Part shown: positions 1-8,514 of the stretch, piece by piece
Layout: every line of letters begins with the position of its first letter
Numbering within the stretch: position 1 is the stretch's first letter
From: a virus
Virus record (IMG/VR): IMGVR_UViG_3300009431_000124
Coordinates: 1 to 25,737 of that record
DNA: 25,737 nt
Reading direction: 5' to 3' (one strand)
The notes under the pieces: model-generated
Told to the model about the DNA's origin: nothing
Databases searched by the model: none
What the model saw: the letters and a program-made list of their open reading frames with translations, nothing else
Position numbers and translations under genes: made by a program

Positions 1-341
1 GCCACGGAAATCATCGGCCGCCCCGCCCCGCTGTCTTCCGCCCCGCTCTCGGGCAGGACGGCGGTGGAGCGGATCCTCGGCAGCCAGATTTCCTGTCGCT
101 TGTCGTGCGCGAAGAAGAACGTTTCGGGCGCGTTCGCGGCGAAGGCCTCGAACTGGACGGCGTCGTTCAGGAAGATCACGGGCCCGTCGCATTCGACGAG
201 GTTCTCGAACCGGAACCGCGTGGGCCCCTTGCCGACGATGGTGAACCGCTGGCCCTCGTACCGCCGGAGGTACGCATCGACAGCGAGCGGCGCCAGGCCG
301 CTCGCCGCGCAGGCGACGGGTTGTCTCGTCCCTGTCGTCAC
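1..341 (-). CDS. Unknown protein, 3' part beyond window
   Basis: The frame starts at a GTG (341) overlapping the holin-like stop as GTGA and runs out of the left edge, giving at least 113 residues. It reads MTTGTRQPVACAASGLAPLA, then VDAYLRRYEGQRFTIVGKGP, RFENLVECDGPVIFLNDAVQ and FFAHDKRQEIWLPRIRSTAV. The composition and lack of interruption support real coding. I cannot name the family; it continues the same coupled run. Confidence 0.65.
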   Translation of the reverse strand, partial: MTTGTRQPVACAASGLAPLAVDAYLRRYEGQRFTIVGKGPTRFRFENLVECDGPVIFLNDAVQFEAFAANAPETFFFAHDKRQEIWLPRIRSTAVLPESGAEDSGAGRPMISV

Positions 342-559
342 TGTCCGATTCGTTTCTCTGCCTTGATCCGTCCGATGATCACGACGACGAACCCGACGAT
401 CTCGCCGACGCCGCCGACGATTCTGAGCACCGCATTCCCGGCCGCCTCCTGCTCTTCCGGCGTCACGGCGACGCCGAACACAAGCAGTCCCGACGCCACC
501 AGCGTGATCACCGCGCCCCAGAACGTCTTGCTCTCGAGCAGCCTCTTTGACCCGTTCAC
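338..559 (-). CDS. Holin-like two-span membrane protein
   Basis: 73 residues from the GTG at 559 (GTGA overlap). Two membrane segments are clear: FWGAVITLVASGLLVFGVAV (13-32) and VLRIVGGVGEIVGFVVVIIG (44-63), with a short acidic loop TPEEQEAAGN and a basic tail RIKAEKRIGQ. Size and topology fit a class II holin, which would make membrane holes timed for lysis. The N-terminal KRLLESKTFWGA resembles phage holins of this type. Confidence 0.7.
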   Translation of the reverse strand: MNGSKRLLESKTFWGAVITLVASGLLVFGVAVTPEEQEAAGNAVLRIVGGVGEIVGFVVVIIGRIKAEKRIGQ

Positions 560-765
560 TGTCCGTCTCCTTCCTCATCGGGCCTGTCGTGCTGCCCCGC
601 CGCGTGCAGGGCATCCGTGTCGGCCTCGTTTTCCGCTTTCGCCGCCGCCATCTGCTCCGGCGTCGGATCCACCCCCGCGTTCACAAAGTTCTCCACCAGT
701 TGCACCGCCGGCGCCGCGATCAGGTTCGCCAGCCACAGCGCCTGCAGGAGTTCGGTACCGCTCAT
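556..765 (-). CDS. Small acidic hypothetical protein
   Basis: 69 residues. The ATG at 765 overlaps the lipoprotein stop as ATGA, and its TGA overlaps the next GTG. The N-terminal half is hydrophobic (LLQALWLANLIAAPAVQLVE) and could associate with the membrane; the C-terminal half is acidic (AKAENEADTDALHAAGQHDR). Its place between a lipoprotein and a holin-like gene suggests a part in lysis, by context only. Confidence 0.6.
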   Translation of the reverse strand: MSGTELLQALWLANLIAAPAVQLVENFVNAGVDPTPEQMAAAKAENEADTDALHAAGQHDRPDEEGDGQ

Positions 766-1136
766 GGCACTTCTCCTTTCGCCTTCTGGGCGTCATACCA
801 CTGCTTGCCCTGCATTTGCTTGGTAACCAGCTCCAACAGGATCCGGTTCCATTCTCTCACGACGACCGCCGTCGGCTGCCCCAGCTCGATCGCCGCCTCC
901 CAGCGGGCGAGCATCTCCATGGCCGCGTCGGCGGCATCGTCGATCGTCTCGCCCTGGGACTTCGTGAAGGCGCCCATGGTGCGATACATCGTGATCGCCT
1001 TCGCCGCTGCGGAATAGGCCGTGCGGGCGGCCAGCAGGTCCTGCTTCGGCGTCGTCGGCCACCAGGAGGGCTTGACGGTGCAGCCGGCCGCGCTGGTCAG
1101 CAGCATCGCCGTCATCATCCATCGCACGAGTTTCAT
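762..1136 (-). CDS. Lipoprotein with lipobox
   Basis: 124 residues. The N-terminus MKLVRWMMTAMLLTSAAGCT is a classic lipoprotein signal: basic start, hydrophobic core and lipobox SAAG-C with Cys19 as the acylated residue. The mature part is helical (AYSAAAKAITMYRTMGAFTK, IDDAADAAMEMLARWEAAIE). Phage lipoproteins near lysis genes may be outer spanins or superinfection proteins; its size is larger than most o-spanins. AAGGAC lies upstream of the ATG. The stop overlaps the next ATG (ATGA). Confidence 0.75.
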   Translation of the reverse strand: MKLVRWMMTAMLLTSAAGCTVKPSWWPTTPKQDLLAARTAYSAAAKAITMYRTMGAFTKSQGETIDDAADAAMEMLARWEAAIELGQPTAVVVREWNRILLELVTKQMQGKQWYDAQKAKGEVP

Positions 1137-1172
1137 CTTTCCGCCTGTCCTTCTCCCCCTCCGGTGTCGTTG

Positions 1173-1376
1173 TCAGCCCTGGGCGACGGCCAGCACGATC
1201 TGCACCACGACCAGGACGATGCCCACGCCGATCGGGATGTACTTCACCGCCGCTTCGAGCGACGCCATCCGGTGGACCATGCTGTCTTTCACGTTGCCGT
1301 TGCCGTGGAGCGTCTTGTGCATCTCCTGCACCTGCCTGGCCATCTGTCTGCATTCCGGAAGCATCCCGTCACACAT
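1173..1376 (-). CDS. Small XhlA-like single-membrane-span protein
   Basis: 67 residues; GGGAG is upstream of the ATG at 1376. Residues 8-40 form an amphipathic helix (PECRQMARQVQEMHKTLHGN) and residues 46-65 a membrane segment (YIPIGVGIVLVVVQIVLAVA). This helix-plus-C-terminal-anchor layout is that of XhlA-type lysis accessory proteins, although the sequence match is not strong. It may assist holin function. Confidence 0.65.
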   Translation of the reverse strand: MCDGMLPECRQMARQVQEMHKTLHGNGNVKDSMVHRMASLEAAVKYIPIGVGIVLVVVQIVLAVAQG

Positions 1377-1389
1377 GGTTCATCTCCCG

Positions 1390-3168
1390 TTACGCCACCA
1401 GCAGGCCGGCGCCCTCCGGGCGTTTGATGTCGAGTTTCGCGTGTCCCGTTCCGCTGCCGTTGCGGGCCCGGACGCGGACGATCACTTCCTGGTATCCGCT
1501 GCCGCTGTTGACGTGGGTGGCGGCGAGCTTCTCCCAGGTGTCGGCGTCGGCCGTCATCGCATCGGCCGCCAGCGTCGTGTACCCCGTCCGCGTCGGCTCG
1601 TGCGGATACAGGTCGAACGGGTCGTCGTCGGGCTCGATCAGTTCCAGCGTGAACTCCGCGTCCATCGCCTGGGCCTTCTGTGCCCAGCAGGTCGCGTTGA
1701 CCCGTTCGCCGGGCCCCAGCAGGACCCGCTCGTCCCAGTACAGCGGACACGCGTTGTCCGTGAAGGTCCACTCGTCGGCCTCGCTCGGCCCGCCGGCCGG
1801 CGGCGTCGAGTCGGTCTTGATCGACCCGCACGTCATCCGCTTGTATCTCGCGTAGGTTCCGGTCGGATCGGTGAAGTTGTAGAACTTGAACCAGTCGGAC
1901 AGCCCGGAATCCTGCTCGTCCCCCGCGATTGGCGCGGAGATGAAATCGTTGTTGTTCGTATCCACGAACTCCACGTTCCGCGCGACGAAGCGGGCCGTGC
2001 CTCCGCTGAATCCCTGGTTATGGCCCCGAATCGTCAGGTTCCGCACGCCCCCGCCGGGGGTCGAGGTGCAGGAATACACACAGTAGGTCAGCCGCTCCAG
2101 CTCCAGGCCGTTCGATTGCAGAGGGATCTTGAACGGCCCGTAGTCGCCGTTGGAAATCCGCCCGTTGTAGACCATCCGCAGTTCGCCCTGGTAGTTGTAA
2201 TTCGGGCGATACGTCCCGTAGATCAACCCGCTCGGCGCGAGGATGTGGTTCTTCGGGTTGTATGACCAGTAGTAGTTTCCGCTGGCCGCACGATACGTCC
2301 CGGCAAACACGTTGCTCGTCCCCTGGAAGAACGCTCTCATCAACTCGTACCAGGGACCGTCCCCGACATTGTTCCGGCAGTGGCCGGGCGTGCTTTCGAT
2401 GCCGGTCTTGAAGTCGTGAACTGCCGCCCGGATGGTGCTGTTATGCAGATTGCCCTGCACCATGCTTGACCCGTTGCCCGGCCCCGTTCCGAAGATCTCG
2501 ATGTTCGACGTGAGGCACACCACGTCGCTGCCGGCCTCGTAGGTCTTGCTGACCGCCCCCGTGAGCGTGACGGTCTTTGCCTCGCTGTCGATGCTCTGCA
2601 CTACGCCTGTCTCGAAGTCGTACTTCGCCCGGCAGATCTCCACCGTGTCGCCGACCTCCAGCGCGTCGATGTTCTCCCGCAGGGCCAGGACGGCCGCCGA
2701 CTCGCAATCGCTGGTCAGCGCCGCGTGGCGATTCGCGTCGTCGCTCGATCCCTTCGCATCGCAGATCAGGATGTTGATGTCGCAATCGCTGGGTTCGTCC
2801 TGCACGGTGAACAGGTCGATGGTGTTGGCCGTCAGCTCGATCGTGAAACTGACGTTCGCCGGCAGGGCCGTCGTGAGATCGCCCGCCTCGAAATACGCAG
2901 CCCCGCCGCTGCCCGTGGACGACGTGATGGTCGCGCTCGTCTTGAGGCAATACGTTCCGGCGGAAGTCGACACAACGATCTTCGCCCCGGCGTTCAACGT
3001 GATCCCGGCGATGCCGTTGGCGAAGCCGCTCTGGTCGACGTCGAAGGTGACCGTATCGTTGGCGGCGATCACAACGTCGTCGCCATTGACCGGAACCACG
3101 CTGCCGGCCCACGTCGCCGTCGCCGACCAGTTGCCGCCGCCGGTCCCGTTGGAGGTGATCGTCGACAC
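1390..3168 (-). CDS. Adhesin-like beta-structured virion protein
   Basis: 592 residues from the GTG at 3168, with GGAG nine bases upstream (within the previous stop region). The N-terminus GTGGGNWSATATWAGSVVPV then NGDDVVIAANDTVTFDVD is the opening of a parallel beta-helix or G8-like surface protein. Repeated beta-strands follow (ITLNAGAKIVVST, YCLKTSATITSS). The middle is rich in Tyr, Asn and Gly (GTYRPNYNYQGELRMVYNGR), and the C-terminal 150 residues form a separate beta-sandwich-like domain (FTLELIEPDDDPFDLYPHEP). I infer a receptor-binding, fibre or head-attached adhesin. No signal peptide is present, which fits a virion protein. Confidence 0.75.
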   Translation of the reverse strand: MSTITSNGTGGGNWSATATWAGSVVPVNGDDVVIAANDTVTFDVDQSGFANGIAGITLNAGAKIVVSTSAGTYCLKTSATITSSTGSGGAAYFEAGDLTTALPANVSFTIELTANTIDLFTVQDEPSDCDINILICDAKGSSDDANRHAALTSDCESAAVLALRENIDALEVGDTVEICRAKYDFETGVVQSIDSEAKTVTLTGAVSKTYEAGSDVVCLTSNIEIFGTGPGNGSSMVQGNLHNSTIRAAVHDFKTGIESTPGHCRNNVGDGPWYELMRAFFQGTSNVFAGTYRAASGNYYWSYNPKNHILAPSGLIYGTYRPNYNYQGELRMVYNGRISNGDYGPFKIPLQSNGLELERLTYCVYSCTSTPGGGVRNLTIRGHNQGFSGGTARFVARNVEFVDTNNNDFISAPIAGDEQDSGLSDWFKFYNFTDPTGTYARYKRMTCGSIKTDSTPPAGGPSEADEWTFTDNACPLYWDERVLLGPGERVNATCWAQKAQAMDAEFTLELIEPDDDPFDLYPHEPTRTGYTTLAADAMTADADTWEKLAATHVNSGSGYQEVIVRVRARNGSGTGHAKLDIKRPEGAGLLVA

Positions 3169-3172
3169 GGAC

Positions 3173-3529
3173 TCAGCTCCTCTCTGTCAGGAGGATCAGC
3201 ATCGCGTTCGTGGTGCTGGCCGCGAACAGCTCGATCGTGCCCGCCTGCGTATCCGTCACCGGCAGGCTCATTCCGGCCGGGGGCCATTCCGGGCTCGTCG
3301 CCGACGCCGTCCCCGACAGCTCGTACCGGATCGCCTCGGTTTCGCCCTCTTCGCGAACGATCACGATCCGCACGATGTCGTCCGGCAGCGTGTCGCCGAT
3401 CAGCGTCGCCAGGTCCTTCGACGTGCTCGTGGGCGCGATGCGATGGATGCCCGCGGGGACGTAGTCGTTCTCCCCGACCATGTCCACCTGCTCGTGGACC
3501 TTGTCGTCCTTTGCAGTACTGCCCGCCAT
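3173..3529 (-). CDS. Hypothetical head or connector protein
   Basis: 118 residues; AAGGAG lies upstream of the ATG at 3529. The sequence MAGSTAKDDKVHEQVDMVGE is followed by a beta-rich region (IVRIVIVREEGETEAIRYEL, GTIELFAASTTNAMLILLTE). It lies between the decoration-like gene and the adhesin-like gene, so a structural or completion role is likely by position only. No family is recognised. Confidence 0.65.
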   Translation of the reverse strand: MAGSTAKDDKVHEQVDMVGENDYVPAGIHRIAPTSTSKDLATLIGDTLPDDIVRIVIVREEGETEAIRYELSGTASATSPEWPPAGMSLPVTDTQAGTIELFAASTTNAMLILLTERS

Positions 3530-3614
3530 CGTTCAGCTCCTTCGCTGGGTCCGCGCGCGGAGCGGGCGAGGGGGCGGCCTCCGTGCCGCCGCCCCCGCCC
3601 TGTCGCGCACCGGA

Positions 3615-3953
3615 TCAGCCGTTGACGTTCAGCAGCACGTTGGACGTCGTCACGGTGGCGGCCTTCGCGCCGACCGCCGTGCCGGCTTTCGTGTTGCCGC
3701 TCGCCGTGGTGGTCAGCTCGGCGTTGGTCGAGTCCCAGTAAAGCTGGTCGCCGTCGGACCACGTGTCGGTCGACTTGGCCGCCAGCGTGAACACGCCGCG
3801 GGTGTACGCCGCGCCGCTCGCCGCATTGGCGATGTCGACCGCCGCCACGCGGATCGTCACGCCGCAGACGATCACGCCGCCGCTGTCGACGTCCGAGCCC
3901 GTGCCGTTGGTCGTGGTGAGTTTCTCACCTTCCTGTACGAAGTTCGTTGCCAT
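3615..3953 (-). CDS. DUF2190 capsid-associated protein
   Basis: 112 residues; GGGAG precedes the ATG at 3953. The sequence has the DUF2190 pattern: ATNFVQEGEKLTTTNGTGSD, then DSGGVIVCGVTIRVAAVDIA, GVFTLAAKST and DGDQLYWDST. Members follow the capsid gene in many phages and are thought to decorate or stabilise the head, the place taken by gpD in lambda. It is beta-rich with no catalytic residues. The length is normal. Confidence 0.88.
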   Translation of the reverse strand: MATNFVQEGEKLTTTNGTGSDVDSGGVIVCGVTIRVAAVDIANAASGAAYTRGVFTLAAKSTDTWSDGDQLYWDSTNAELTTTASGNTKAGTAVGAKAATVTTSNVLLNVNG

Positions 3954-4017
3954 CGTTCAGTCTCCCTGCGGCCGGGGCTCCCGCCCCGGCCCGCGTCGTT
4001 TCCGTTATCGTTCGCCA

Positions 4018-4046
4018 GGTCCCTGGTCCCGGGTCCCTGGTCCCTG
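4018..4046. repeat. GGTCCCT heptamer array
   Basis: Four units between the decoration-like gene and the capsid stop codon, the only such array in the structural module. Confidence 0.8.
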
Positions 4047-4049
4047 CCG

Positions 4050-6560
4050 TCAGGCCCCGGAGTTGCGGTACAGGCCGCGGTAGTCGGCCGCCTTGGCCGC
4101 CACCACGTGCTTGACCTTGAACTTCCGGGTGTCGGTGTCGAAGCCGCCTTCCTGGCTCAGCTCCGGCCCGTTCATCCCTTCCAGGAAGCCCACGACGATC
4201 GTCGGGACCTGCAGCGGGTCGGCCGCCAGGTACCACTGCCCGGTGTCGTCCGCATCCAGCAGCGGGTGGCTGACGTGTTCCAGCCGGCCCTGCCAGATGT
4301 TCTTCTCGTGCCCGCGGCTGTCGGCGGGGTTGACCTCGCTGTTCAGCAGCGTCTGGGTCGTGCCCCAGAGGGCCTCGGGGGTGATGATCGTCGCCGGTCG
4401 GCTCAGGACGTACGCCGCGCTGCCGAGCCCCTGCTGGATCGCCATGGCGGCCCGGCCGGCGTTCAGCGTGGTGATCGTCGGCGCTCCGCCGCTGGCGGCG
4501 TCGTTGCCGTGGGTGGCCGCGTGGAACAGTGCGACGCTGTCGGCCAGTGCGGCGTTGGCCGTCAGGATCGCGAAGGCGACGATGTCCTCGGCCCGTCGCC
4601 CCGCGGCGCCCTGGGCGGCGATCAGGTCGTTGAAGGCCCCGAGATCGTCGTTGACGATCGTTTCCCACGTCAGGGCGAAGATCACGCCCTTCTTCGCCAG
4701 CGTCCAGGTCTCCTGGTTCTCGCTGAGCGTCCCGTAGGTGTACTCGCTGCCTTCGGTCACCGTCGCGAGGTTGGGCATCTCACTGAGGCTCAGGAGCTTC
4801 TGCTCCTTGAAGTCCGGCGCCGTGACGCGCTTGCAGAACTTCGGCCACTGCGGCGGGATCTCCGCGTATCGCGTGGCCATCTGTTTGCCCGACGCGGCGG
4901 CCAGCAGGTACGGGAAGTCCGACGTGCTGTGAACGCCGGCGGCCAGGGGCACGCGCGGGCAGTTGACGAACGCCCGCTCGGCGATCTGCGCCCGGCTCAG
5001 TCCGCTCACGTCGACGCCGCAGGCCCGCAGGTACATCTCCGCCATCTGGAACAGCGGCTTGCCGGCGAACTCCTTCGCTCGCCCGTGCGCCTCCCGCTCC
5101 TTGCCCAGCCGCAGGCCCAGTTGCGGATCCCGCTCGGTGTCGACCAGCCGCGCGCCCATGCGGATCGCGACGGCGTCGACTATCGCGGGCCCGAGGCTCT
5201 CGCGGTTGCGGTCCGCTCCGGCCTCGACGCTCTCGCCGCCGAGCGACACCGGCTTCTCCGCGGCCGCCAGCTTTTCCAGGGCCGCCCCGTTGACCGCCTC
5301 GGCCGTGTGGCCGCCGTCGGTCATCTTGGCCACCCAGTCCGCGTCGAACCCGCACCGTGCCGCCGTGTTGCGGATGTGCGCCACGCGCTTCCGCTCCTCG
5401 GCCACGGCCAGCCGGGCGATCGCCCCGTCGTCGGCCGCGTTGTCTTCGACAACCGGCTCCGGCTCGGGGGCGGGAGCAGGTGCCGCCGTCTTCGCGTCGG
5501 CGAGGGCGTCGAACATTGCCTTCTCGGCCTCGCTCAGCGCCGCGACCTGCTCCTGGGCTTCCTCGTCGGTCGAGTTCGGATCGAGCCCGAGCGACTCCAG
5601 GTACTGTCGTTGCATCTTGTTCATGAGTCTCGCTCCTTCGTGGATTCCTGCCGCGACTCCGTTCGCGGCGCCGAGTGATCGTTGTGACAGCGGCACCCGC
5701 CGAGCTTGTGCTCGCGCCGTCCCGCCGGTTCCGTTCTGCATCTCCGCCACGACCTCGTCGAGGGACCGGATCCCGTCGACCAGGCCGAGCTGTTGCGCGT
5801 GCACCCCCACGTGGACCCGCCCGTCGGCCAGTTTTTCGACCCGTTGCCGGTCCCATCCCCGCCCCCGGGCGACCGCGTCGACGAACGTCTCGGCGAGCTG
5901 GTCGACCGTCCGCTGAAATTCCTTGATCTGCGAGGACGTGACTTCCGCTCCCGCGACCCCGTCGCCCTTGTGTTCGCCGGCCTTGATGACGTGGACCTTG
6001 ATGCCGCGGTCCTCGGCCATCTTCGACAGGTCGTCGACGACCAGGTACACGCCAATGGATCCCACCATCGCGTCGACGTCGGCGTAGATCGCGTCGGCCT
6101 GGCTGGCCGCGCAGTACGCCCCGCTCGCGCCCAGGTCCGAGATGTAGGCCACGACGCGCTTCGACTGCCGCGCCTTGTAGATCGCGTCGGCCAGGTCGCT
6201 CACGCCCGCGACAGTCCCGCCCGGCGAGTCGATCCGCAGCAGGATGCTCTTGACCTTGCGGTCCTTCGTCGCCGCCTGGATCTGCGCGGCCATGTCCTGC
6301 ATCGTGGCCCCGCCGAAGATCATCTGCCAGATCGTGGGGTGTTTGGTCAGCACGCCGGCGATGTCGATCACCGCCACGCCGCGATTGACCGCGTACTTCT
6401 CCGGCGCCGAGTCCCGCCCGGCCGGCCCCAGTTTGGCCAGCAGGCCGTCCCCGAGCGAAATCTGCTGTTCCGTCGCTGCCGAGTGCAGGTTCGCCAGGGC
6501 CGTCCGTAGATGTGGCTCGGACGCCGCCCAGAACACGTCGCTGGCTTTGAGTTTCGGCAT
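4050..6560 (-). CDS. Prohead protease-scaffold-major capsid fusion protein
   Basis: 836 residues; the ATG at 6560 has GAGGAG upstream. Residues 60-280 are an S49/SppA-like protease (lambda gpC type): IDSPGGTVAG (110-119), nucleophile Ser146 in LGASGAYC, and probable general base Lys198 in AGEHKGDG. Residues about 313-430 are an acidic, Ala/Pro/Glu-rich helical scaffold-like section. Residues 540-836 are a Mu-gpT-like capsid domain (AAGRRAEDIVAFAILTANAA, LFHAATHGN, PLQVPTIVVGFLEGM). Fused protease-capsid proteins of this kind are known in some phages. Met313 (5624) has its own strong ribosome site, so a free scaffold-capsid of 524 residues is likely made in excess. A heptamer array follows the stop. 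Confidence 0.9.
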   Translation of the reverse strand: MPKLKASDVFWAASEPHLRTALANLHSAATEQQISLGDGLLAKLGPAGRDSAPEKYAVNRGVAVIDIAGVLTKHPTIWQMIFGGATMQDMAAQIQAATKDRKVKSILLRIDSPGGTVAGVSDLADAIYKARQSKRVVAYISDLGASGAYCAASQADAIYADVDAMVGSIGVYLVVDDLSKMAEDRGIKVHVIKAGEHKGDGVAGAEVTSSQIKEFQRTVDQLAETFVDAVARGRGWDRQRVEKLADGRVHVGVHAQQLGLVDGIRSLDEVVAEMQNGTGGTARAQARRVPLSQRSLGAANGVAAGIHEGARLMNKMQRQYLESLGLDPNSTDEEAQEQVAALSEAEKAMFDALADAKTAAPAPAPEPEPVVEDNAADDGAIARLAVAEERKRVAHIRNTAARCGFDADWVAKMTDGGHTAEAVNGAALEKLAAAEKPVSLGGESVEAGADRNRESLGPAIVDAVAIRMGARLVDTERDPQLGLRLGKEREAHGRAKEFAGKPLFQMAEMYLRACGVDVSGLSRAQIAERAFVNCPRVPLAAGVHSTSDFPYLLAAASGKQMATRYAEIPPQWPKFCKRVTAPDFKEQKLLSLSEMPNLATVTEGSEYTYGTLSENQETWTLAKKGVIFALTWETIVNDDLGAFNDLIAAQGAAGRRAEDIVAFAILTANAALADSVALFHAATHGNDAASGGAPTITTLNAGRAAMAIQQGLGSAAYVLSRPATIITPEALWGTTQTLLNSEVNPADSRGHEKNIWQGRLEHVSHPLLDADDTGQWYLAADPLQVPTIVVGFLEGMNGPELSQEGGFDTDTRKFKVKHVVAAKAADYRGLYRNSGA
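5633..5638 (-). promoter_or_regulatory. Internal ribosome binding site for scaffold-capsid product
   Basis: AAGGAG eight bases before the in-frame ATG at 5624 (MNKMQRQYLESLGLDPNSTD). It parallels the lambda C/Nu3 arrangement, in which the scaffold starts inside the protease gene, but here the inner product would also include the capsid protein. Confidence 0.75.
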
Positions 6561-6563
6561 CGG

Positions 6564-8159
6564 TCAGCTCTCCTCGTCCTCGTCGTCCCCGCCGGCAGGC
6601 ACGGCCACGGCCGCCTGCTCGCCCTTCATCCACTTGGGCGCCACGTGACGGCCCTCCGCGTATTCCTTCTCGTCCCCTCGCTGGTCCAGTGCCTCCCGCC
6701 AGTCCCCGCCAACGGTATTCTTGACTTCCCGCAGGTTGGTCACCCCGTCTTCCAGCGCCATCCGCGTCGCGGTCGCCTGGTTCTTGGGATCGACCCACGG
6801 CTTGGGCGGCCCCTGCCAGTCGTCGTCGAGGTACGCCATCATGAGGTCCGTCGACTCGAAGAACCCCGGCGCCTCGACCAGCCCCTGCAGGACGGCCCGC
6901 ACCTTGAACGCCTCGCGGATCGGCCGGCACCACAGGTTGACCATGAGGTTGTGCACGATCGGGTCGCACTGCCGGTCCACTTCCAGGGCCCCCTGCCGCT
7001 GGCTGGAAAAGTTGCCTTCGTGGAAGCTCCGCGTCAGGTGCGCCCCGTCGAGCCCCCCGCCGGCCGCGATCTCATCGGCGGTCCGCTTCATGTACGGGTC
7101 GTACTGCGAGCCGGGCCGCTGCGGGTTGAGGACCTCCAGGTACCGGCCGTGCCCCAGGTCCGGGTTCATCCCCGGCTCGACGATGATCTCCGCGTTGCCC
7201 TTCGCGTCGGTGCGGTCGTCGCCGCTCGGCGCTGCCCCGCCCCAGTTCCCGCCGCTGCCGCTGCCGCCGTACCACTGGTCGTACCGCACCTGCACGCCGA
7301 TGCAGGCCTCCATGCGTTTCGCGAACGCCTCGGCCATGCGGTATCCCCGGCGCTGGTAGATGTCCTCGAGGATGGCGTGCATCCACGTCGCCCCGTGCGT
7401 CGCCCGGACCCGGTCCTGGCGGAACACGTGCATCACGCGGGACGCGTCGATCCTCGTCGACCCGGCGTTGTACTGGTCGTACGGGTGATCGCCGCTGTAG
7501 ACCCAGTAGGCCACGGGCGCCCCGTCGGCGTCGATCTCGACGCCGCCGTATACGCGGTTGCCCGTGTCGCGGTTTTCGGTGATCGTCCAGTCGAGCTGCT
7601 CGGGCTCGAACATCTGCACGGCCAGGCCCACCGCGTTCGCCCGCTGCACCGTCACCAGCACGCCGAACGCCTCGCCGACGATGGCCAGCTCCTGCACCAC
7701 CAGGCCGTCCATCTCGGCCTTGCACTTCGTCCGCTCGACGTCGCACAGTCGCGGCCGCCTCGCCCAGTAGTCGTACAGCCGGTCGATCCGCCGGTTGAAC
7801 GTCCGGAACCGGTCGTCCTCTTTGCCCGTCTGCGGGTCCCGCGCCGCCGATCGCGGTGTGATCCCGATGCCCACCACGTGCCGCCGGTATCCATCGGCCA
7901 GGCTCTTCGCCGCCCAGTCGTCGCGGTAGGTCATTCGCGCCCGGGCGTTCAGCGTGGCGCTGTCGTCGACCAGGGCGTTGGGCCCCACCGTCGTCGACGT
8001 CCAGGCGTTGGTCAGCCGGTTCTTGCTCGCCGCGCTGTAGGTCGCGTTCCGGAAATTCTGCTGGATGAACTCCGCCCGCGCCCGCGCGGCGGCCCGCCGC
8101 AGTCCCCATCCGGGGAAGGCGGTCGTGATCGCTTTGTCGAGGAGTCGTCCCAGTCCCAT
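6564..8159 (-). CDS. Portal protein, lambda gpB family
   Basis: 531 residues. It forms the dodecameric ring at the capsid vertex through which DNA enters. The sequence starts MGLGRLLDKAITTAFPGWGL. Recognisable lambda B-type stretches are NATYSAASKNRLTNAW, TVGPNALVDDS, YRRHVVGIGITPRS, VFRQDRVRATHGATWMHAIL and LTRSFHEGNFSSQRQGAL. A run of Gly/Ser (about 300) breaks the middle and the C-terminal tail is acidic (DDEDEES). The length matches the family. It lies nine bases after gpW and just before the protease-capsid gene. Confidence 0.93.
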   Translation of the reverse strand: MGLGRLLDKAITTAFPGWGLRRAAARARAEFIQQNFRNATYSAASKNRLTNAWTSTTVGPNALVDDSATLNARARMTYRDDWAAKSLADGYRRHVVGIGITPRSAARDPQTGKEDDRFRTFNRRIDRLYDYWARRPRLCDVERTKCKAEMDGLVVQELAIVGEAFGVLVTVQRANAVGLAVQMFEPEQLDWTITENRDTGNRVYGGVEIDADGAPVAYWVYSGDHPYDQYNAGSTRIDASRVMHVFRQDRVRATHGATWMHAILEDIYQRRGYRMAEAFAKRMEACIGVQVRYDQWYGGSGSGGNWGGAAPSGDDRTDAKGNAEIIVEPGMNPDLGHGRYLEVLNPQRPGSQYDPYMKRTADEIAAGGGLDGAHLTRSFHEGNFSSQRQGALEVDRQCDPIVHNLMVNLWCRPIREAFKVRAVLQGLVEAPGFFESTDLMMAYLDDDWQGPPKPWVDPKNQATATRMALEDGVTNLREVKNTVGGDWREALDQRGDEKEYAEGRHVAPKWMKGEQAAVAVPAGGDDEDEES

Positions 8160-8168
8160 GTCGGCCAG

Positions 8169-8384
8169 CTAACTCGGCGTGGCGAACTTCGCCACCGTCG
8201 CACCGCCGCCTGCTTCGGCGGCGATCTTGTTCTCGTAGAATCCGATGGCGTCTTTCAGGTCGGTCAGGTTCAGCGCGGTCCAGACGCGTCCGCGAACCGT
8301 CACGGACTGCGCCTCGCCTTCGATGATGTTCTTGTAGGCCGTCTTCAGCGCGGCCAGGATCTCGGCGTCGGTGGGCGTACTCAC
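8169..8384 (-). CDS. gpW-like head-tail joining protein
   Basis: 71 residues from the GTG at 8384, with AGGAA upstream. The sequence has the gpW pattern: an N-terminal helix EILAALKTAYKNIIEGEAQS, two short strands VTVRGRVWTALN, and a second helix LTDLKDAIGFYENKIAAEAG. Lambda gpW is about 68 residues, stabilises DNA-filled heads and provides the site for tail attachment. The position directly before the portal gene matches lambda W-B. Confidence 0.85.
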   Translation of the reverse strand: MSTPTDAEILAALKTAYKNIIEGEAQSVTVRGRVWTALNLTDLKDAIGFYENKIAAEAGGGATVAKFATPS

Positions 8385-8514
8385 ATCGCGGTTCCTTCCG
8401 CAGCTCGTGGATGGCTCGCTGTCATCACGCCCCGATTCTCCCCGTCAACCGCGCAACGTACGTACCCCCTGCTTACCACGGCATGGTAAGAATTTTCATC
8501 GCCCCGTTTTCGAC
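8385..8514 (-). other. Short leader region before gpW with hairpin and micro-frame
   Basis: A perfect 7-bp inverted repeat CTTACCA/TGGTAAG (8472-8490, five-base loop) lies between the zinc-ribbon gene and gpW. Downstream, a 14-residue frame (ATG 8425 to TGA 8381) has its stop overlapping the gpW GTG as GTGA, so it could be a coupled leader peptide. Neither is proven; no promoter is evident. Confidence 0.35.

Noticed and set aside
3480-5678. Plus-strand open frame of over 700 residues
   Set aside because: It lies opposite the well-supported DUF2190 and capsid genes. Its composition (Arg, Val, Gly, Pro) is that of a GC-rich antisense shadow and it has no motif.
4780-6969. Minus-strand frame of 729 residues overlapping protease and portal
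   Set aside because: Out of frame with both family matches and made of Arg/Gly/Ala-rich shadow sequence.
8381-8425. 14-residue leader peptide before gpW as a firm gene
   Set aside because: The GTGA overlap is suggestive but the frame is too short to support without comparison; noted only within the leader entry.
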